From Sarocladium kiliense (lineage: Eukaryota > Ascomycota > Sordariomycetes > Hypocreales > Sarocladiaceae), in the NCBI GenBank assembly GCA_030734395.1, contig JAUZTG010000017.1, positions 1,054,001 through 1,118,000 of the forward strand: DNA of 64,000 bases, given 5' to 3'. Shown here in pieces: positions 31,246-42,723 of this stretch. Numbering within the stretch: position 1 is the first letter of the stretch; the number at the start of each line of letters is the position of its first letter. A program made the position numbers and the translations under genes. The notes beneath the pieces are model-generated. The model was not told the DNA's origin, did not search any database, and was given only the letters and a program-made list of their open reading frames with translations.

Positions 31246-33611
31246 GGTTGGCGTGCCTTCTGTTACGTTCGCCCGAGAGGGGAGAAGTTGCGTCAGAGTA
31301 CCAGGCAACGACGGGTTGTTCCAAGAAGCGAGGTGTACACGGGTGCGCGAGAAGAGGCGCACGAGATAGCTTTACTTCACTGCGACGAGCACGAGACGAG
31401 CAGAGTAGAAGTTATAGGTTCAGGGATAGCAGCAGTTTCGAGCGAGAGTCGTGGCAGGTTGTGAGACCATCAGATGCACCAAAGGCGACAGGGCAATACG
31501 ATCAGTACGAGAGTCGGAGAGAAGGAGCGAGGCCAGTCGACGCGGCAAGATGATGAGAACGATGCTCAAAAAGATGGAGGAAAGGGGAGGGATGCTTGCG
31601 AGTGGGATGATCCCCGTGGGAGGTCAGGTAGGTCAATGCCGGCAGAAACAAAGAACGTGCAGGGCTTTTTTTTCTTCCGCTCTGTTCGCTCCGACCAGCG
31701 CTTGGTGCCGGGAAGCTCCAGCTTAATGCAGCAAGTGGTTCTGTAATAGTGCCGTAGTGGGGGTAGCAGGGTCCTGTCAGTGCCTGGAACGATGCGACGG
31801 GGCAGCCAGACGACTGGGAGATAAATGTTACGAGATGATGCGAGTGTGTTGGCAAAGAGCACGAGTAATGCGCATCGTGATGAGGATACATCACTGTGCA
31901 ATTTGCAGCTCGAAGGCTCTTTGGCGTTTTCCTCCGGGGTGCACCCGACCGGATCAACTGGATTTCCCGTCCCGAGGGGTTGGTGGTGCAGTTGTTACCC
32001 TTGTCCGCGACGGAACGCGGTGCTGTTGCTGGTCGGTGCTCTCGCCATCCCTGCACGACGCGATCCCAAGATCGGCCATTTTCTGCAAATGCTGCAGCTC
32101 CCCACCGCCTGGCTGCTCTTTGATGGGAATTGCACATATGGCACCATGTAGTCATGGCTTTCTCATGATGCACTAGCCAAGAGGTCGACCTTCCATGAGG
32201 GAGGCTTCTGTCCGAGGCTGGTCCAACGATTATATTCTGTGTCGTTCGGCAGTCTTCAGGGATGCCAGGTTACTCCCTTTTGACTCTCCGTCCATCGTTC
32301 ACAAAAACTCCCTGGTCATTGACCCTGACTTGGCAATTGGAAGGCCCCGTCTTGGTTAAACAGGCGCCAATCCATACCTAGGGTACAAATTCCAGAGGCT
32401 CCATGAAGGAATTTGTGCTAACGAAGTTGCATCATGTTTGAATCAACTTCAAGGTATTGACACAAGTAGCAATCCACACAAGCTCAGCTTGAGATATTTG
32501 GCAAGTCAAGTATAAGCTCATTGGCCTTAGTAGGGATCGGTCCGTCGCGCAGCTGCATGAGATTAAAACGTTGCAGATCATCAATCCAGGGCACAAGCAA
32601 GCTCAGGCTGCTACTATAGTGGGTACGACGTTCATGACGTTCTTCCAAAGGACAACTGGCCGTGAACTTGGGCTGCCAAGTGCATCGAGCAATTATTCTG
32701 CACCCACAGCGACTCTTTTTCATCATCTCAAGGTGGCTGAGTTATAGAGGCTCCGCAGCTTGCGCCCGATTCGCCTTTGTCGGACCGGAGCCTTCGTAAA
32801 GGTGGTGAAGAAGGTTTTATCCGGCTGCTTCGGCTTGAAGTGGCGTGTAGGGGCAAGAGGATGCTTTCCTCATGATGCTAATAATGGGAAGACCTCATTC
32901 CCTCATCTCAAGCCGGGCAGCAAACCGTGAATGGGTGTTTGAGCAAGGCCAAGAGCCGCCCATAGGCTATCAAGCCGAAAGCGCCTCTGAGTCGAAGCTT
33001 GCTACGAGCCAGTAACCAGCATCGGCGTGTGGAGAGATACAGAACCACCGTCGGCAAATCAAGGGCCAACTTGCGCGGCGTGTGATCGGCACGTCGTATT
33101 GTGGGCTTCCCGCTGTTACGTAGTGGTCCTTTGCGATCCAGAACAACGACCGCGGCTCTCATTCGTGACGCGGCCTTGGTCGCATGCAGAGGGATGGTCA
33201 GAAGGAGGGCAACCCGCCCGTACCGTGGTGGTGGCACCATTTGGCGAAGCCATAAGACTGATTGTCTTACCATTCGCCCTTCCCGTGATTCCGTCCGTCT
33301 TGTCATTCCTGCAAAGCCGTCTTCGAGCCGAGCAATCACGCACATCGTCCGTTCGAGAATGAGCTTTGCTGCCTTCTCTCTTGTTTACCCCTGGAGACAC
33401 GGATAGCCGTGATATGATTTACGACAACACAAATCGGCGCCTGTGAGGAGGCTTCTTTTGCGCAACCCAGACCATCCACGTTGCATGGGCACTCAGAAGC
33501 ACGAAAGACCATACCGTTTGCGCCGCACCGCGCGCCTTCCAGCCATCAGTCGCACGAGACATAAACAAACCTTCCCGATACTCAACACGAAGATTTCAAC
33601 AGAGCGCCATC
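31246..33611. other. 2.4-kb gene-free stretch
   Basis: Upstream of both the KH gene and the Cys-rich small ORF. Frames up to 223 codons (minus, 31502-32173) are present, but they are rich in His, Ser and Arg without domain features. They look like chance frames in leader or promoter DNA. Confidence 0.4.
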
Positions 33612-33812
33612 ATGTGCGTCCGTAACGTCATCGAATATAAGTGCAAGCACCAGATCCCCAGAGGTGGCTATACACGATGCTTTCGGGACCAGTGCCCCGG
33701 CCGTCGAGATGAGATCTCCTTCGATGCAGACAACTGCCCAAACTGCGAGGCGAAGAAACGGATACGCTCCTCAAGATGGTGTCCTGTCGGGTGCAATTGC
33801 ACGGTGATGTGA
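33612..33812 (+). CDS. cysteine-rich microprotein
   Basis: A 66-residue frame with nine cysteines: 2, 11, 23, 28, 42, 45, 57, 61 and 63. CPNC and CPVGCNC pairs suggest a small zinc-binding or disulfide-bonded fold. There is no signal peptide, so an intracellular, zinc-type role is more likely than a secreted effector. The charged middle (AKKRIRSSRW) could contact nucleic acid. The start context (GCGCCATCATGTG) is reasonable. I do not recognise a family. With no intron and a short length the frame could be chance, but nine cysteines in 66 codons is far from random composition. Confidence 0.5.
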   Translation: MCVRNVIEYKCKHQIPRGGYTRCFRDQCPGRRDEISFDADNCPNCEAKKRIRSSRWCPVGCNCTVM

Positions 33813-35221
33813 GGAAGGATGGGCACTTTCGGGAGAATGGCGTTTCTGGGACATTGCGCGGTGTCACCGCATGTCACAATGGCATGGCAGTTTCACACAA
33901 GCGCTCTCATGGCCGCATTTAGGCCAGATGAATGTACGATTGCGACGATTGACTGGCGAGACGGAGGCTAGCCAGACATTTTACAACAGCAGTCTGACAG
34001 ACGTGCTGTGGACTGTTGAGGCTGGGGAAGAGGAATGGATGTCTTCTGCGTGACACTTTGGTGCGAGCAGCGCAAACATCCAGGATGGGTTGCTTGGCAA
34101 GCGGCACGATAGACCCGAATCAGCCGGGAGGGGTTCGTTCGGACTAAGATGTTGGGACGTTTCTCGATATGAGAAACATGGCGTTGTTGGTCTGCTTTAG
34201 TACCTGTGTTCCCGTCAAGATGTTTGGCCATGTGGTGCAAGGTCCCTTGCTTTGATATTCCTCAACGTCAAAGTCTAGTCGAAGTAGTGAAATTAGCCTC
34301 CAGTTCAGAAACCACGACTCTTCTCACCCTCGTTCTTTGGAGAACGGAAAGAACTATGCACGAGATACAGTGACCCTGCGCAGGGCCTTGCCCAAGATCC
34401 TAGAGGCTGCAGGACGCTATCGACGCGCAGGTTTGCTTCACCTACGTTGTGCCTGCCAACAACGATGGTTCGGCCAAGATTGCAATCAGGAACGATGCTC
34501 CTCTGGTCACTTCCCACAATGTGCGCTCATGCAGGGAATGAGGGGTTCTCTCCGGCCTTCCATCCATCGTTTCCAAGCTCCAATTCCACCTGTAGTGAGC
34601 CAGTCTATGCGCACTAAGCGTCGCATTGTCCACTACTCGCAGGGGCACCCTCGCGCTAACGGCGCCAGCCACATGGCCCTCTAAGGCGCTTCTAGGCCAC
34701 TGCAACACCACCCCACGAACCCCCCAGAGTGCGGCCTCTTCAGTGGATGCCACTGTCCTGGGGCAGGGTTCCCCGCTCTAACTGAAGGCAGCATTAGCTC
34801 ACCACCTCCGCCCTCCTTCTATCCAATCCTGCCCCCATGTCCTGTCCCATGGTTCCCAGCGTCAGGGCACCACCCAGCCGCCACCGTCACTGACAGCCGC
34901 CCAGTTCAGTAGAGCATCCAAGCACACCACCCATCATCACCAGCCTCATCTGCTCGCTTGTTGACGGTTCTCTCCTCACTTTCGTGCTTCTCACTGGTTT
35001 GACTGCACAATCCAACAGCGATTTTGTATTCACTTATCTGAAAAGGACCAGCACTCTCTCGCGGCTCCGGCTATCGTCTGCGTTCTCCGTTTGCTCGCGC
35101 GACACCAGCGCAATCTGCAGCCCGCATCTGGCCGTTGCTTGTGCGTCGACTGCATCCGCCGCCTGCGTCACGTCCTTGTTTACTACGTTGCGTCGCTGTG
35201 CATTGACAATCGGTCTGCGCG
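33813..35221. other. intergenic, promoter side of the WD40 gene
   Basis: The last 400 bases are pyrimidine-rich on the plus strand, typical of a fungal promoter/leader. No other supported feature. Confidence 0.4.
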
Positions 35222-38200
35222 ATGGCGAAAAAGGCGCGGCAGAGGATCAGCTATGGTAAGCCGCCCTCACGAGGCTCATCGAGGTGCTGCTCCGAGACAT
35301 GGCCCTTCCCGTAGCTTGCTCGCCCCGGAAAACTGCCGCAATACGAGACAGACCCTGTCCGATACAGACAGGACCCTATCGCTAATCAACTTGCTCCTGT
35401 ATAGTTCTTGAAAACGCCAAATCCTCGGCGGGTGGGCATCGTCTTGGTGTGAATGGCCTAGCGGTCGACAACGACAATGGCATCCTGTAAGCTTGGCTCA
35501 CTGCTCAAACATGCACCAGCTGACCAAACATACGCAGATACTCCGGAGGTCGGGATGGTGTCGTATGTGCGTGGGACCTGAACCTCGACCTGCGCAATTC
35601 CGCTCTTAGCAGCGTCGTCGACTCGAGTACGAAAACCAAACCCCCTCCCACGACCTTTCGAGCTTCGTCACAACACCATATGCACTGGATCAACGACATC
35701 GCCCTCGCTCAGAATAACACAGCACTTGTCTCGGCGTCCTCCGATCTCTCGGTGAAAGTTTGGCGCCCTCACTCAGAAGAGCCGGGCCACATTGCATCGT
35801 CCATCGGTGCGCATGCCGACTATGTCAAGTGTATTGCGGTGCCGCCAGCCGATTCAGGCGCCAACTGGGTTGCTACGGGAGGTCTTGATCGTAAGATCTG
35901 CCTCTGGGACCTCAATGGCGGAGGAAACACGCTGCATATCGATGTCAAGGGAGAGGAGATGGCAGAAAAGGGCTCGGTATATGCCCTTGGTGTTGGGCAC
36001 AACTTGCTCGCAAGTGGTGGTCCTGAGAAGGTGGTTCGACTGTACGATCCTCGCACGGGTGACAAGATCTCCAAGCTGGTTGGCCATGTCGACAACATCA
36101 GAGCAATCCTCATAGATGATTCCGGCGATACGATCCTCAGCGCCAGCGGAGACAAGACCGTGAAGATGTGGAGTGTCAAGGGCGGTCGTTGTATGTATAC
36201 ATTTACTATGCACGACGATAGCGTATGGTCCCTCTTCTCTGAAGATCCGAGACTCGGCATTTTCTACAGCAGTGACAGGTCCGGCATGGTGGCCAAGACT
36301 GATGTACGCGGAAACTTCGACTACATCGACGACGGACTCAGCCTTGCTATTTGTCGCGAGAATTTTGGGGTAAGCAAGGTCGTGGCTGCTGGCGGTCATA
36401 TTTGGACTGCCACAAATAAGTCCTCGATCAACAGGTGGGAGGATGTTGATACGAGCACCGACGCACAGCTTCCCGCAGCTTTCCGACGGCGCCGGGCCGT
36501 GTCAGGCGCTTCAGCTCGCCAGTCACGATCGCCGCCCGCGCCACAAGGCGCGAAGGATGAGAAGAACGAAATTCCTGCAGCGTCCATCCTCAGGATATCG
36601 AATGCGGCAGCCTTCCCGATTCGAAGCTCAGTGGAGCCGGAGACGAATTCAGACGCAAACGCACGAAAGGGATCGGAGGCTGTCGCTCATGACTCTGATC
36701 TGGAGGCCAAGCCCATCCGTCACTTGCCTCAGGAGACCATCGAGGGGCAATTTGGTCTGCTCAAGCACAAACTGCTCAATGATAGGAGACGCGTGTTGAC
36801 GCTTGACACGGCGGGGGATGTGCTGATGTGGGATCTGGTCAAGGTAAGCTCTCTAGTGCTTCAGTCTGTGAGTCAAATGCTTATAATGACCAGTGCAAAC
36901 CTGTCCAAAGCTTTGGAAAGCAACATCTCGAGGATGTTGAGGTAGTGGTCAACACTCGAGAAGCCGTTGCGCCATGGTGCTCAGTCGACCTGAGTTCTGG
37001 CAGCTTGACTGTGGTGCTGGAACCCTTCAATTGCTTCGATGCGGAGGTCTATGCCGATGAGCTGGAGCTTGATGAAGCACCAGGCTTCCGCGATGATCAG
37101 AGGAGTAAGTGATGTTTCGCTCGTTTACCGGCGCGCACTAATCGCATAACTTGTAGTCAGCCTCGGAAGGTGGATTCTGAGGTACCTATTTGCGAACCTC
37201 ATCGATGAGGAAATTAAGCGGGATGAGGCGTACAGATCAAAGCTGAACGAGTCAGTTGAGAAGAGGCGTGTAGCTGGGCGAGCAAACGCGCCGACATCAA
37301 TTGCGATCCCCGAGTCAAACATGTCGAACTGGGAGACGTCGGACCAAGTCACCACCCCACGTGCAAACGGCTCGCATTTCACCCCCACGACGCCGGGCAT
37401 GGCTATCGGATTAGCTACGCCCGGTCCGGTGTCCTCGGGCTTGCCTGGTGTGCCTGAAGGTGCAGCAGTTGGTAGTCCAATGAGTCCAAGCGAAAAGCGC
37501 ATGTCCGCGGTAGGACAGGGTGACAACGATTATTTTACCAGCGCGATCGGACCCGTCGGTGGTGACAAGCCGGTCACTCCAGCGACTCCAGCGCCGGCGC
37601 CTGCTCCAGAACCCGAGAAGACACCAGCTGTCGATGCCAACGCCGATAAGAACAAGGACAAAGAGAAAGACAAGGATAAGGCAGCTGATAACGGCAAGTC
37701 CCCAGGCGCCTTTGGCAAGAAGTTCCGCATGTCTTTTGGAACGAAGAAACTCGGCAGGTCTGCGTCACAAGCAACAGCCGAGAAGCCGGCGGTTGTGGAT
37801 GAGAAGGCGGAGGAGTCAGAGGAATCTTCGTCGAACCACGAGAAGGAGGTGGATGACAGCTTCTACGGCGTAGTCCAAAAGATTCGGAACGAGTATGAGA
37901 AGAGCTTGGCCGAGGCACCAGACAAGTTCATCGAGACACTCGTGACCCCCAGTCTGCCCATTGACACCCCTGTGCTGAAGCTACCTCCGACCACCAAGGT
38001 CATCATTCAGGAGGAGACATCTGGTGGCAGCGCCAACATCTACCAAGGGACTGTGGCCACCGTTGGCCAGGATGCGGATCTGATCGAGCAGAAGGCTCCC
38101 ATGTGGTTAGGTGACTTGCTCCTGCAAAACCAAGTACCGTTCAAGGAGCCTGTCAAGGTGTCGTTCGTCCTGCACCCAATCGGTGATCTCGTGGGCATCA

Positions 38201-38630
38201 CGGCAGCCGATGGTAACAACCGGCTGAACGCAAATCGGATGCTGCGCGTCAAGAAGATTTTGTCGTACGTAGCGGAGAGGATTGAGGCGCCTGAAGAGAA
38301 CCCCCCGGAGAACGCGCTGAAGCCTGATGAGTATTTGGAGCTGTACTGTAACGACCAGGTAAGAACCTGCCCTCCCCGGTGGCGTTGTTCCAGCACGATA
38401 CTTACTGGATCCTATAGCTCCTTGATCCAACCATGACGCTCGCCACACTACGGACCCATGTCTGGAAGGGTGGTAACGACATCGTCCTGCACTACAAGGC
38501 CAACGGAAAGAAGGAGATCAAGCCCCCGCCGACGCCGCCTCAGGAACCGACTCCCGAGGCAGGCGAGGCACCACAGGAGGGCGCGGAGGGAACGGCAAAC
38601 GCGCCGGCACAGCCGCAGCAGGCTTCCTAA
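35222..38630 (+). CDS. WD40-repeat protein, WDR48/UAF1 (Bun107) homologue
   Basis: Six exons (35222-35255, 35405-35486, 35538-36843, 36894-37104, 37157-38358, 38418-38630) give 1015 residues. N-terminal WD repeats are clear: YSGGRDGVVCAWDL, SASSDLSVKVW, TGGLDRKICLWDL, SGGPEKVVRLYDP and SASGDKTVKMWSV, then a more divergent set to about 490. A long, low-complexity linker with Lys/Asp-rich KNKDKEKDKDK follows (about 690-720). The C-terminal part (about 760-970, ending YLELYCNDQ...LLDPTMTLATLRTHVWK) matches the DUF3337/SUMO-like region of WDR48. Such proteins bind and activate ubiquitin-specific proteases (USP1/12/46; fission yeast Ubp9 with Bun107). An Ala/Pro/Gln-rich tail ends the protein. All introns are GT-AG. 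Confidence 0.93.
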
Positions 38631-38924
38631 GCGAGGGCGTTTTGGCGGATGCGTTTCTGTTGTTGGAGAGATGGAGTTCTATTGTTATGGGACCATTATT
38701 CGTTTTACTGCAAAGCATTGACAATGGTGGTTTGTTGATTCTTTTGCAATTCGAGAGTACATTGAGAAGAAAAAGGGCTAAGTAATGGTATGTACATAGT
38801 ATTACTGGGATGCAGCGCTTCAAGAGCTGCGATCCTGAGTCTTAGTCTATAGAGCCCACATCTCATGAGGCAGTATTGCTACAGATGGTTATACACATTT
38901 GTCCTGGTGATCCGAACCACTTCT

Positions 38925-39818
38925 TCATGATGGGCCTGCCATGGTGTTTGCCGCCCACTGGTAACTCCCCAGGAATATTGCTCCTCCGATAGAGATCCAC
39001 GTCACCCGCGGTGCCAGGCCCGAGAAGAAGGGTCGCCAACCTTCTTCCCGGATCATACGGCCGACTATAGTTCCAACTGAAACCCGCTCCGTGCTGAGCA
39101 TCACGCGCGTTTTCAGCACGTCAAGGGGTGTAGTCAACGCAGCAGCGATACCACCCGAAACACTTCCATACGCAGCACTTTCAAAAGCCGGCACATCCCC
39201 GACATCTTTAGCACCGCTTCCATTCTGGGCTGTTCTCCGTCCACGACTCCATCGCTTCATCGCTTCCCAGAGCGGGAATTGGATAACCGTGAAGGGCACC
39301 TCGCGGAAGATTGTGATGGTCCAACCGCGGTATAATTCCCGCCAGACACGAAAGGGAGAGCGGGAGGAGGTGAGGATCGCGCGGAAGGCAGCGGAAGAGG
39401 AGCCGCCGTGGAGGCCGGCTTGAGCTCGTTGTTTGACCACCTCGGTAGGGACTCGGACGGCGCAGGCAGCTACCTCGCCGAGACTGGCTGCTGCCATGTG
39501 CGTGAGCGCTTCACCTAGGACATCGCTCGTCTTGCCGTCGTGGTCGATTGGTCGTGTGATGAGCCGTGGACCGAGGATATCCTTGGCGGCTTCATAGGTG
39601 CAGAAGAAGAAGGCTGCGCCGGGTGCTGAGCCAACGAGGGCAGAACCGACGCCACGGTAGATTCCAGAGAAGCCCCCTGAAGGAAAGAAGCCGGTGGAGG
39701 ATTGGAGACGTGTTTTGAGGGTGTCGAGGGGGAAGAGGGAGAGATCGACGGTTGTTCCGGCGAGGGCTCCGGCGAGGAGGGCGGAGCGGTACGAGGGCGG
39801 TGGTGGTTCGGACGGCAT
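38925..39818 (-). CDS. mitochondrial S-adenosylmethionine carrier, PET8/SLC25A26-like
   Basis: A single exon of 297 residues, the normal size of a mitochondrial carrier. Three repeats carry the PxD/ExxK/R motif: PLDTLKTR (30-37), PTEVVKQR and PLDVLKTR. The segments SALLAGALAGTTVDLSLFP, ACAVRVPTEVVKQRAQ and FREVPFTVIQFPLWE are characteristic of the SAM carrier branch, which exchanges cytosolic SAM for matrix S-adenosylhomocysteine. Six membrane helices are expected in the inner membrane. The gap to the WD40 gene stop is 294 bases, tail to tail. The start is the first ATG of the frame, immediately before the conserved N-terminus. Confidence 0.92.
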   Translation of the reverse strand: MPSEPPPPSYRSALLAGALAGTTVDLSLFPLDTLKTRLQSSTGFFPSGGFSGIYRGVGSALVGSAPGAAFFFCTYEAAKDILGPRLITRPIDHDGKTSDVLGEALTHMAAASLGEVAACAVRVPTEVVKQRAQAGLHGGSSSAAFRAILTSSRSPFRVWRELYRGWTITIFREVPFTVIQFPLWEAMKRWSRGRRTAQNGSGAKDVGDVPAFESAAYGSVSGGIAAALTTPLDVLKTRVMLSTERVSVGTIVGRMIREEGWRPFFSGLAPRVTWISIGGAIFLGSYQWAANTMAGPS

Positions 39819-40444
39819 GGTGTCGGGAGGGGGAAAATGGGTGTCGGAGGAAGAAGAAGGCGCCCGGTGAGGGGCAGGACCCTCGCGGAAGAGGGATTGG
39901 GGTAGGTGGTGATAGAAGGTATCGAGGATGAAGAGGTGAGGTTCGTCGGAGTGGAAGAAATTCGTAGTATCGATAGTCTGGAGCTCGATGGTGACCGGCT
40001 CAGGGTCGGAGCTCCGAAATCGCTACCCGGGAGGGTTTTCGGACAGACCTCGATTATCGACGGAGTTGCGGTAGATGGTGAGTGCGGAACCAAACAAAAC
40101 ATCGTACTCTTGATATCGTGTTTATGATCTTTCTGTGTTGTCGATTTGTTGATTTGTAATGATAGGCTGTTGTTGGCTCGCTGTTGTGAAGACTTAGTTG
40201 CGGGTTTGTGGTGTCCGAAGCATCAGATTGTTCCGCAATGTGTGAAGAGTAAACACCAGTACAAGTTGGACACACCTCCTCCCTCTAGAGCGCGGTCACC
40301 AAGTCCTCAGACCTCAAGGGTTCCAAAAAGGTCCGTTAGTCATGTTGAAAAGTCAATTATTATGAAGTTTCTAGTACTGCGCCAGAACATGCAAGCGCCT
40401 CATCCGTGACGCGATTCGACAGTAGGTAGAAAGGTACAACGCCT
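39819..40444. other. intergenic, no gene seen
   Basis: Promoter and leader of the SAM carrier and 3-prime flank of the small mitochondrial gene. Purine-rich on the plus strand near 39820-39960. No gene supported. Confidence 0.4.
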
Positions 40445-40869
40445 TTACATAGAATCCCTGACACTCGTGCCGGCCTTGCTCGACTCCTCAGCGGCCCGCT
40501 TTGTCTTCTCTGCCAACGTTTTGGGGTCATCGTGCGAATGACGATCCGCCTTCACGGCCTCCTCACTGTCGGAGGCAAGCTCCGGCTTCCAGTGTCCGGC
40601 ACCATCCTTTTGCTTCTTGAGTGAGTCCTGCTTGTGCTTGTCATAGTCGACATCGGTCTCTAAAATAGAAGCGTTAGAATCGTCTGAATCAATTGGCTCA
40701 TCTTCCGTTTTGAAACAGGAGTTGAAAAAGCTTCCAGGGGTTACGGAGACGTACGACTCGAGGACTCCTTGAGAGAGAGGCGCGCGGAGGTGGACAGCGG
40801 CATGCGACCAGAAAGAGCCGTGCTCGAGGCGCGAAGTGCACGCATGTTGATGAGAGTCCTGGCAGACAT
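40445..40869 (-). CDS. small predicted mitochondrial protein
   Basis: Two exons (40869-40755 and 40659-40445) encode 109 residues. The N-terminus is Arg/Ser/Thr-rich and free of acidic residues (MSARTLINMRALRASSTAL...MPLSTSARLSLK), a good mitochondrial presequence with a likely cleavage near residue 30. After the 95-base GT-AG intron (branch CTAAC) the rest is very hydrophilic and charged, including KQDSLKKQKDGAGHWKPELASDSEEAVKAD in outline, followed by a helical KT...AEKTKRAAEESSKAG. Similar small proteins are common in filamentous ascomycetes but have no known function. A longer reading of the intron region exists but lacks a natural presequence. Confidence 0.8.
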
Positions 40870-42521
40870 CTTGATTTCTGTTCTGAATGGTTTCGTTAAG
40901 ACTGAATGAAAGTGTGTATGCAAGCAACTCAAAACACAGCACCACCCTTACGTTCGGGGAAGGAAACCCATCCTATTTAAACAGCCTGCTATACGTCAAC
41001 TAATTCTTTCTCCATTCCCTCGGCCCATTCTTTCCACTACCATGCCCCTTCTACCCGGAGAGCATCAACCGAACCGGTCATCATCAAGACTCGGTTGTGA
41101 CGTCATCACCTTACAACGGGGTCGATCTCGGGGACTTGATCAGGCGAGACTCCCACAAAAGCAATCGAAGATTCATCCCACTTGGAATATTTACCCCTAG
41201 TTTGAGCTATTGACGTGCTGGGGTCGACTTAAGCTACGATGCTACAACCTGAAGCAGCGCGGGATCGAGGTTGGGTGAGTACCAGACTTGGGGTTCATCA
41301 CCAATTGGGGGCGGTGATTCGTGGGCGTTGGTTGTGCTTGATCTCGATGCACCCCATGCATGTTTCCCACTTAAACGTAGCTCTACTCAAAGCTTCTCAG
41401 TCAACAACTTTGGTCTCAGATATCTCTACGAGAAATATAAAGTGGCACACGTACTTCCTCAAAAGTATTTGAACGTTCGTGTATTCTCGTCTTGCAGGCC
41501 CGCAGGCCGCAGCATACAAAGCGCCTCATGAGGGGAGTCACCCTGACTCCCTTGACCAATGACCATGACCGTCCATGTTCGTATCGCAACACGCATAGGG
41601 GGCAGCAGAGCGCCCTCGCAACTATCACACCTCCCAAATAAGCTCCAAAAACAGGTACCCTTAACCGCTACCGATCATGTCATAGCCCTGAAAACGCTTT
41701 CCCTTCCACTAGACAAACTCATGCTTGCGACGCTCGCAGGACTTCCGCAAGACGAAGAAAGATAGCAAGAGGTAACGAGACGAGCAGATCTGCTTGTCCC
41801 TCGTGTTGGTACAAATAAAACAAAGGCGCGGGCAACATGCCACGGGGCCTTGTATATTTGCGGAACATAGGACAGAGGCCGCTCGCAAAAACAACAAGAC
41901 GATGCATGTTGACCAACTCCGCAATGGTACCCAAAGATCCGTTTCCCTGCTCAGGCATGATGCGCAAAACACATTTCCCAAAAAAAGACACCGCTCGTTC
42001 ACCGACCAGCCATGGTCAACGTTTCCCTTCGTATGACCGATCAAAACACCCGTGATCCCCGCTCAGAAAGCACTCCTTTCTATATGGTTCTTCTCTTTTT
42101 CTTTTGGAGAGATGTCCGATAAAACTTCCGTGATCCGTAAAAGAAACCCAGGACAACAAAGCGTCATCCAAAATAACAGGCGATGCATGTTCCGTCTCCG
42201 CTGTGGCGGTAGAGGATGCGAAACCAACTCCGTGCGTCGAAATCAATGGTGTATACTGAAATGCTGAAACCAACTGACCTGCTACTGGCGCCAGCGTGAC
42301 GCTCAGTAGACTCTTGCGAGGCAGGACACCGAATCCCCAGGGTATGATGCTTTGCAAACAAAAATGACAAAATGAAACTTGGTATCGATATTTCTCATGC
42401 CGCGCCGGTAGTGTCCTTGTAATCGTCTTCGTCGGTAACCAGAGGGTATGGTGATTAAGGATATTTGTACAATGGTCGTGAAGAAGGTGACTGATTAGGA
42501 ACCAGCAGTCGAGAGGTGGCA
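40870..42521. other. 1.65-kb stretch without a supported gene
   Basis: Promoter side of the small mitochondrial gene (TTTAAATA-type element near 40973) and 3-prime flank of the next gene. GGGAGTCA-CCC-TGACTCCC, an inverted repeat, lies at 41533-41551. The frame at 42016-42630 looks like untranslated sequence. Confidence 0.35.
41533..41551. promoter_or_regulatory. inverted repeat with two TGACTC half-sites
   Basis: GGGAGTCA and TGACTCCC face each other across a 3-base spacer. TGACTC is the core of the Gcn4/CpcA bZIP site. Position is about 665 bases upstream of the small mitochondrial gene. Function is inferred. Confidence 0.3.
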
Positions 42522-42693
42522 TCAAGCCACCAAGAGGCCCGCGAAGAGGATGAGGAATCCCAGCCCGCCGATGAAATATGATGTCTTTGCTTCCAGTTTT
42601 GTCGATGTCCCGCCAAGAATAGTCATCCAAGTCATGAAGACTCGCAGTTCAGAATGCACCGCGACAACGGCGCTTGGATCGCTTCGCACAGCC
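42522..42693 (-). other. possible downstream exon or microprotein with a C-terminal membrane anchor
   Basis: Just after the stop of the 205-residue hypothetical protein, a frame on the same strand ends TKLEAKTSYFIGGLGFLILF and then AGLLVA before TGA at 42524-42522. A hydrophobic run of about 20 residues at the very end after a basic/polar stretch is the layout of a tail-anchored protein. The frame is open back to a TAG at about 42691 and has an internal ATG at 42635 (37 codons). A possible GTAGAT donor in the preceding gene's last codon joined to an AG near 42680 would link them in frame, but that 46-base intron has no good branch site. Confidence 0.35.
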
Positions 42694-42723
42694 TACGGAA
42701 GGCGCGAAGCGACCCCGGTGGAT

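Noticed and set aside
31502..32173. 223-codon minus-strand frame upstream of the KH gene
   Set aside because: Composition is typical of non-coding DNA (His, Ser, Arg, Pro), with no homologous pattern or splice continuation.
42016..42630. 204-codon minus-strand frame after the hypothetical gene
   Set aside because: It starts in the frame competing with the tail-anchor frame and shows no domain. Probably 3-prime untranslated sequence.
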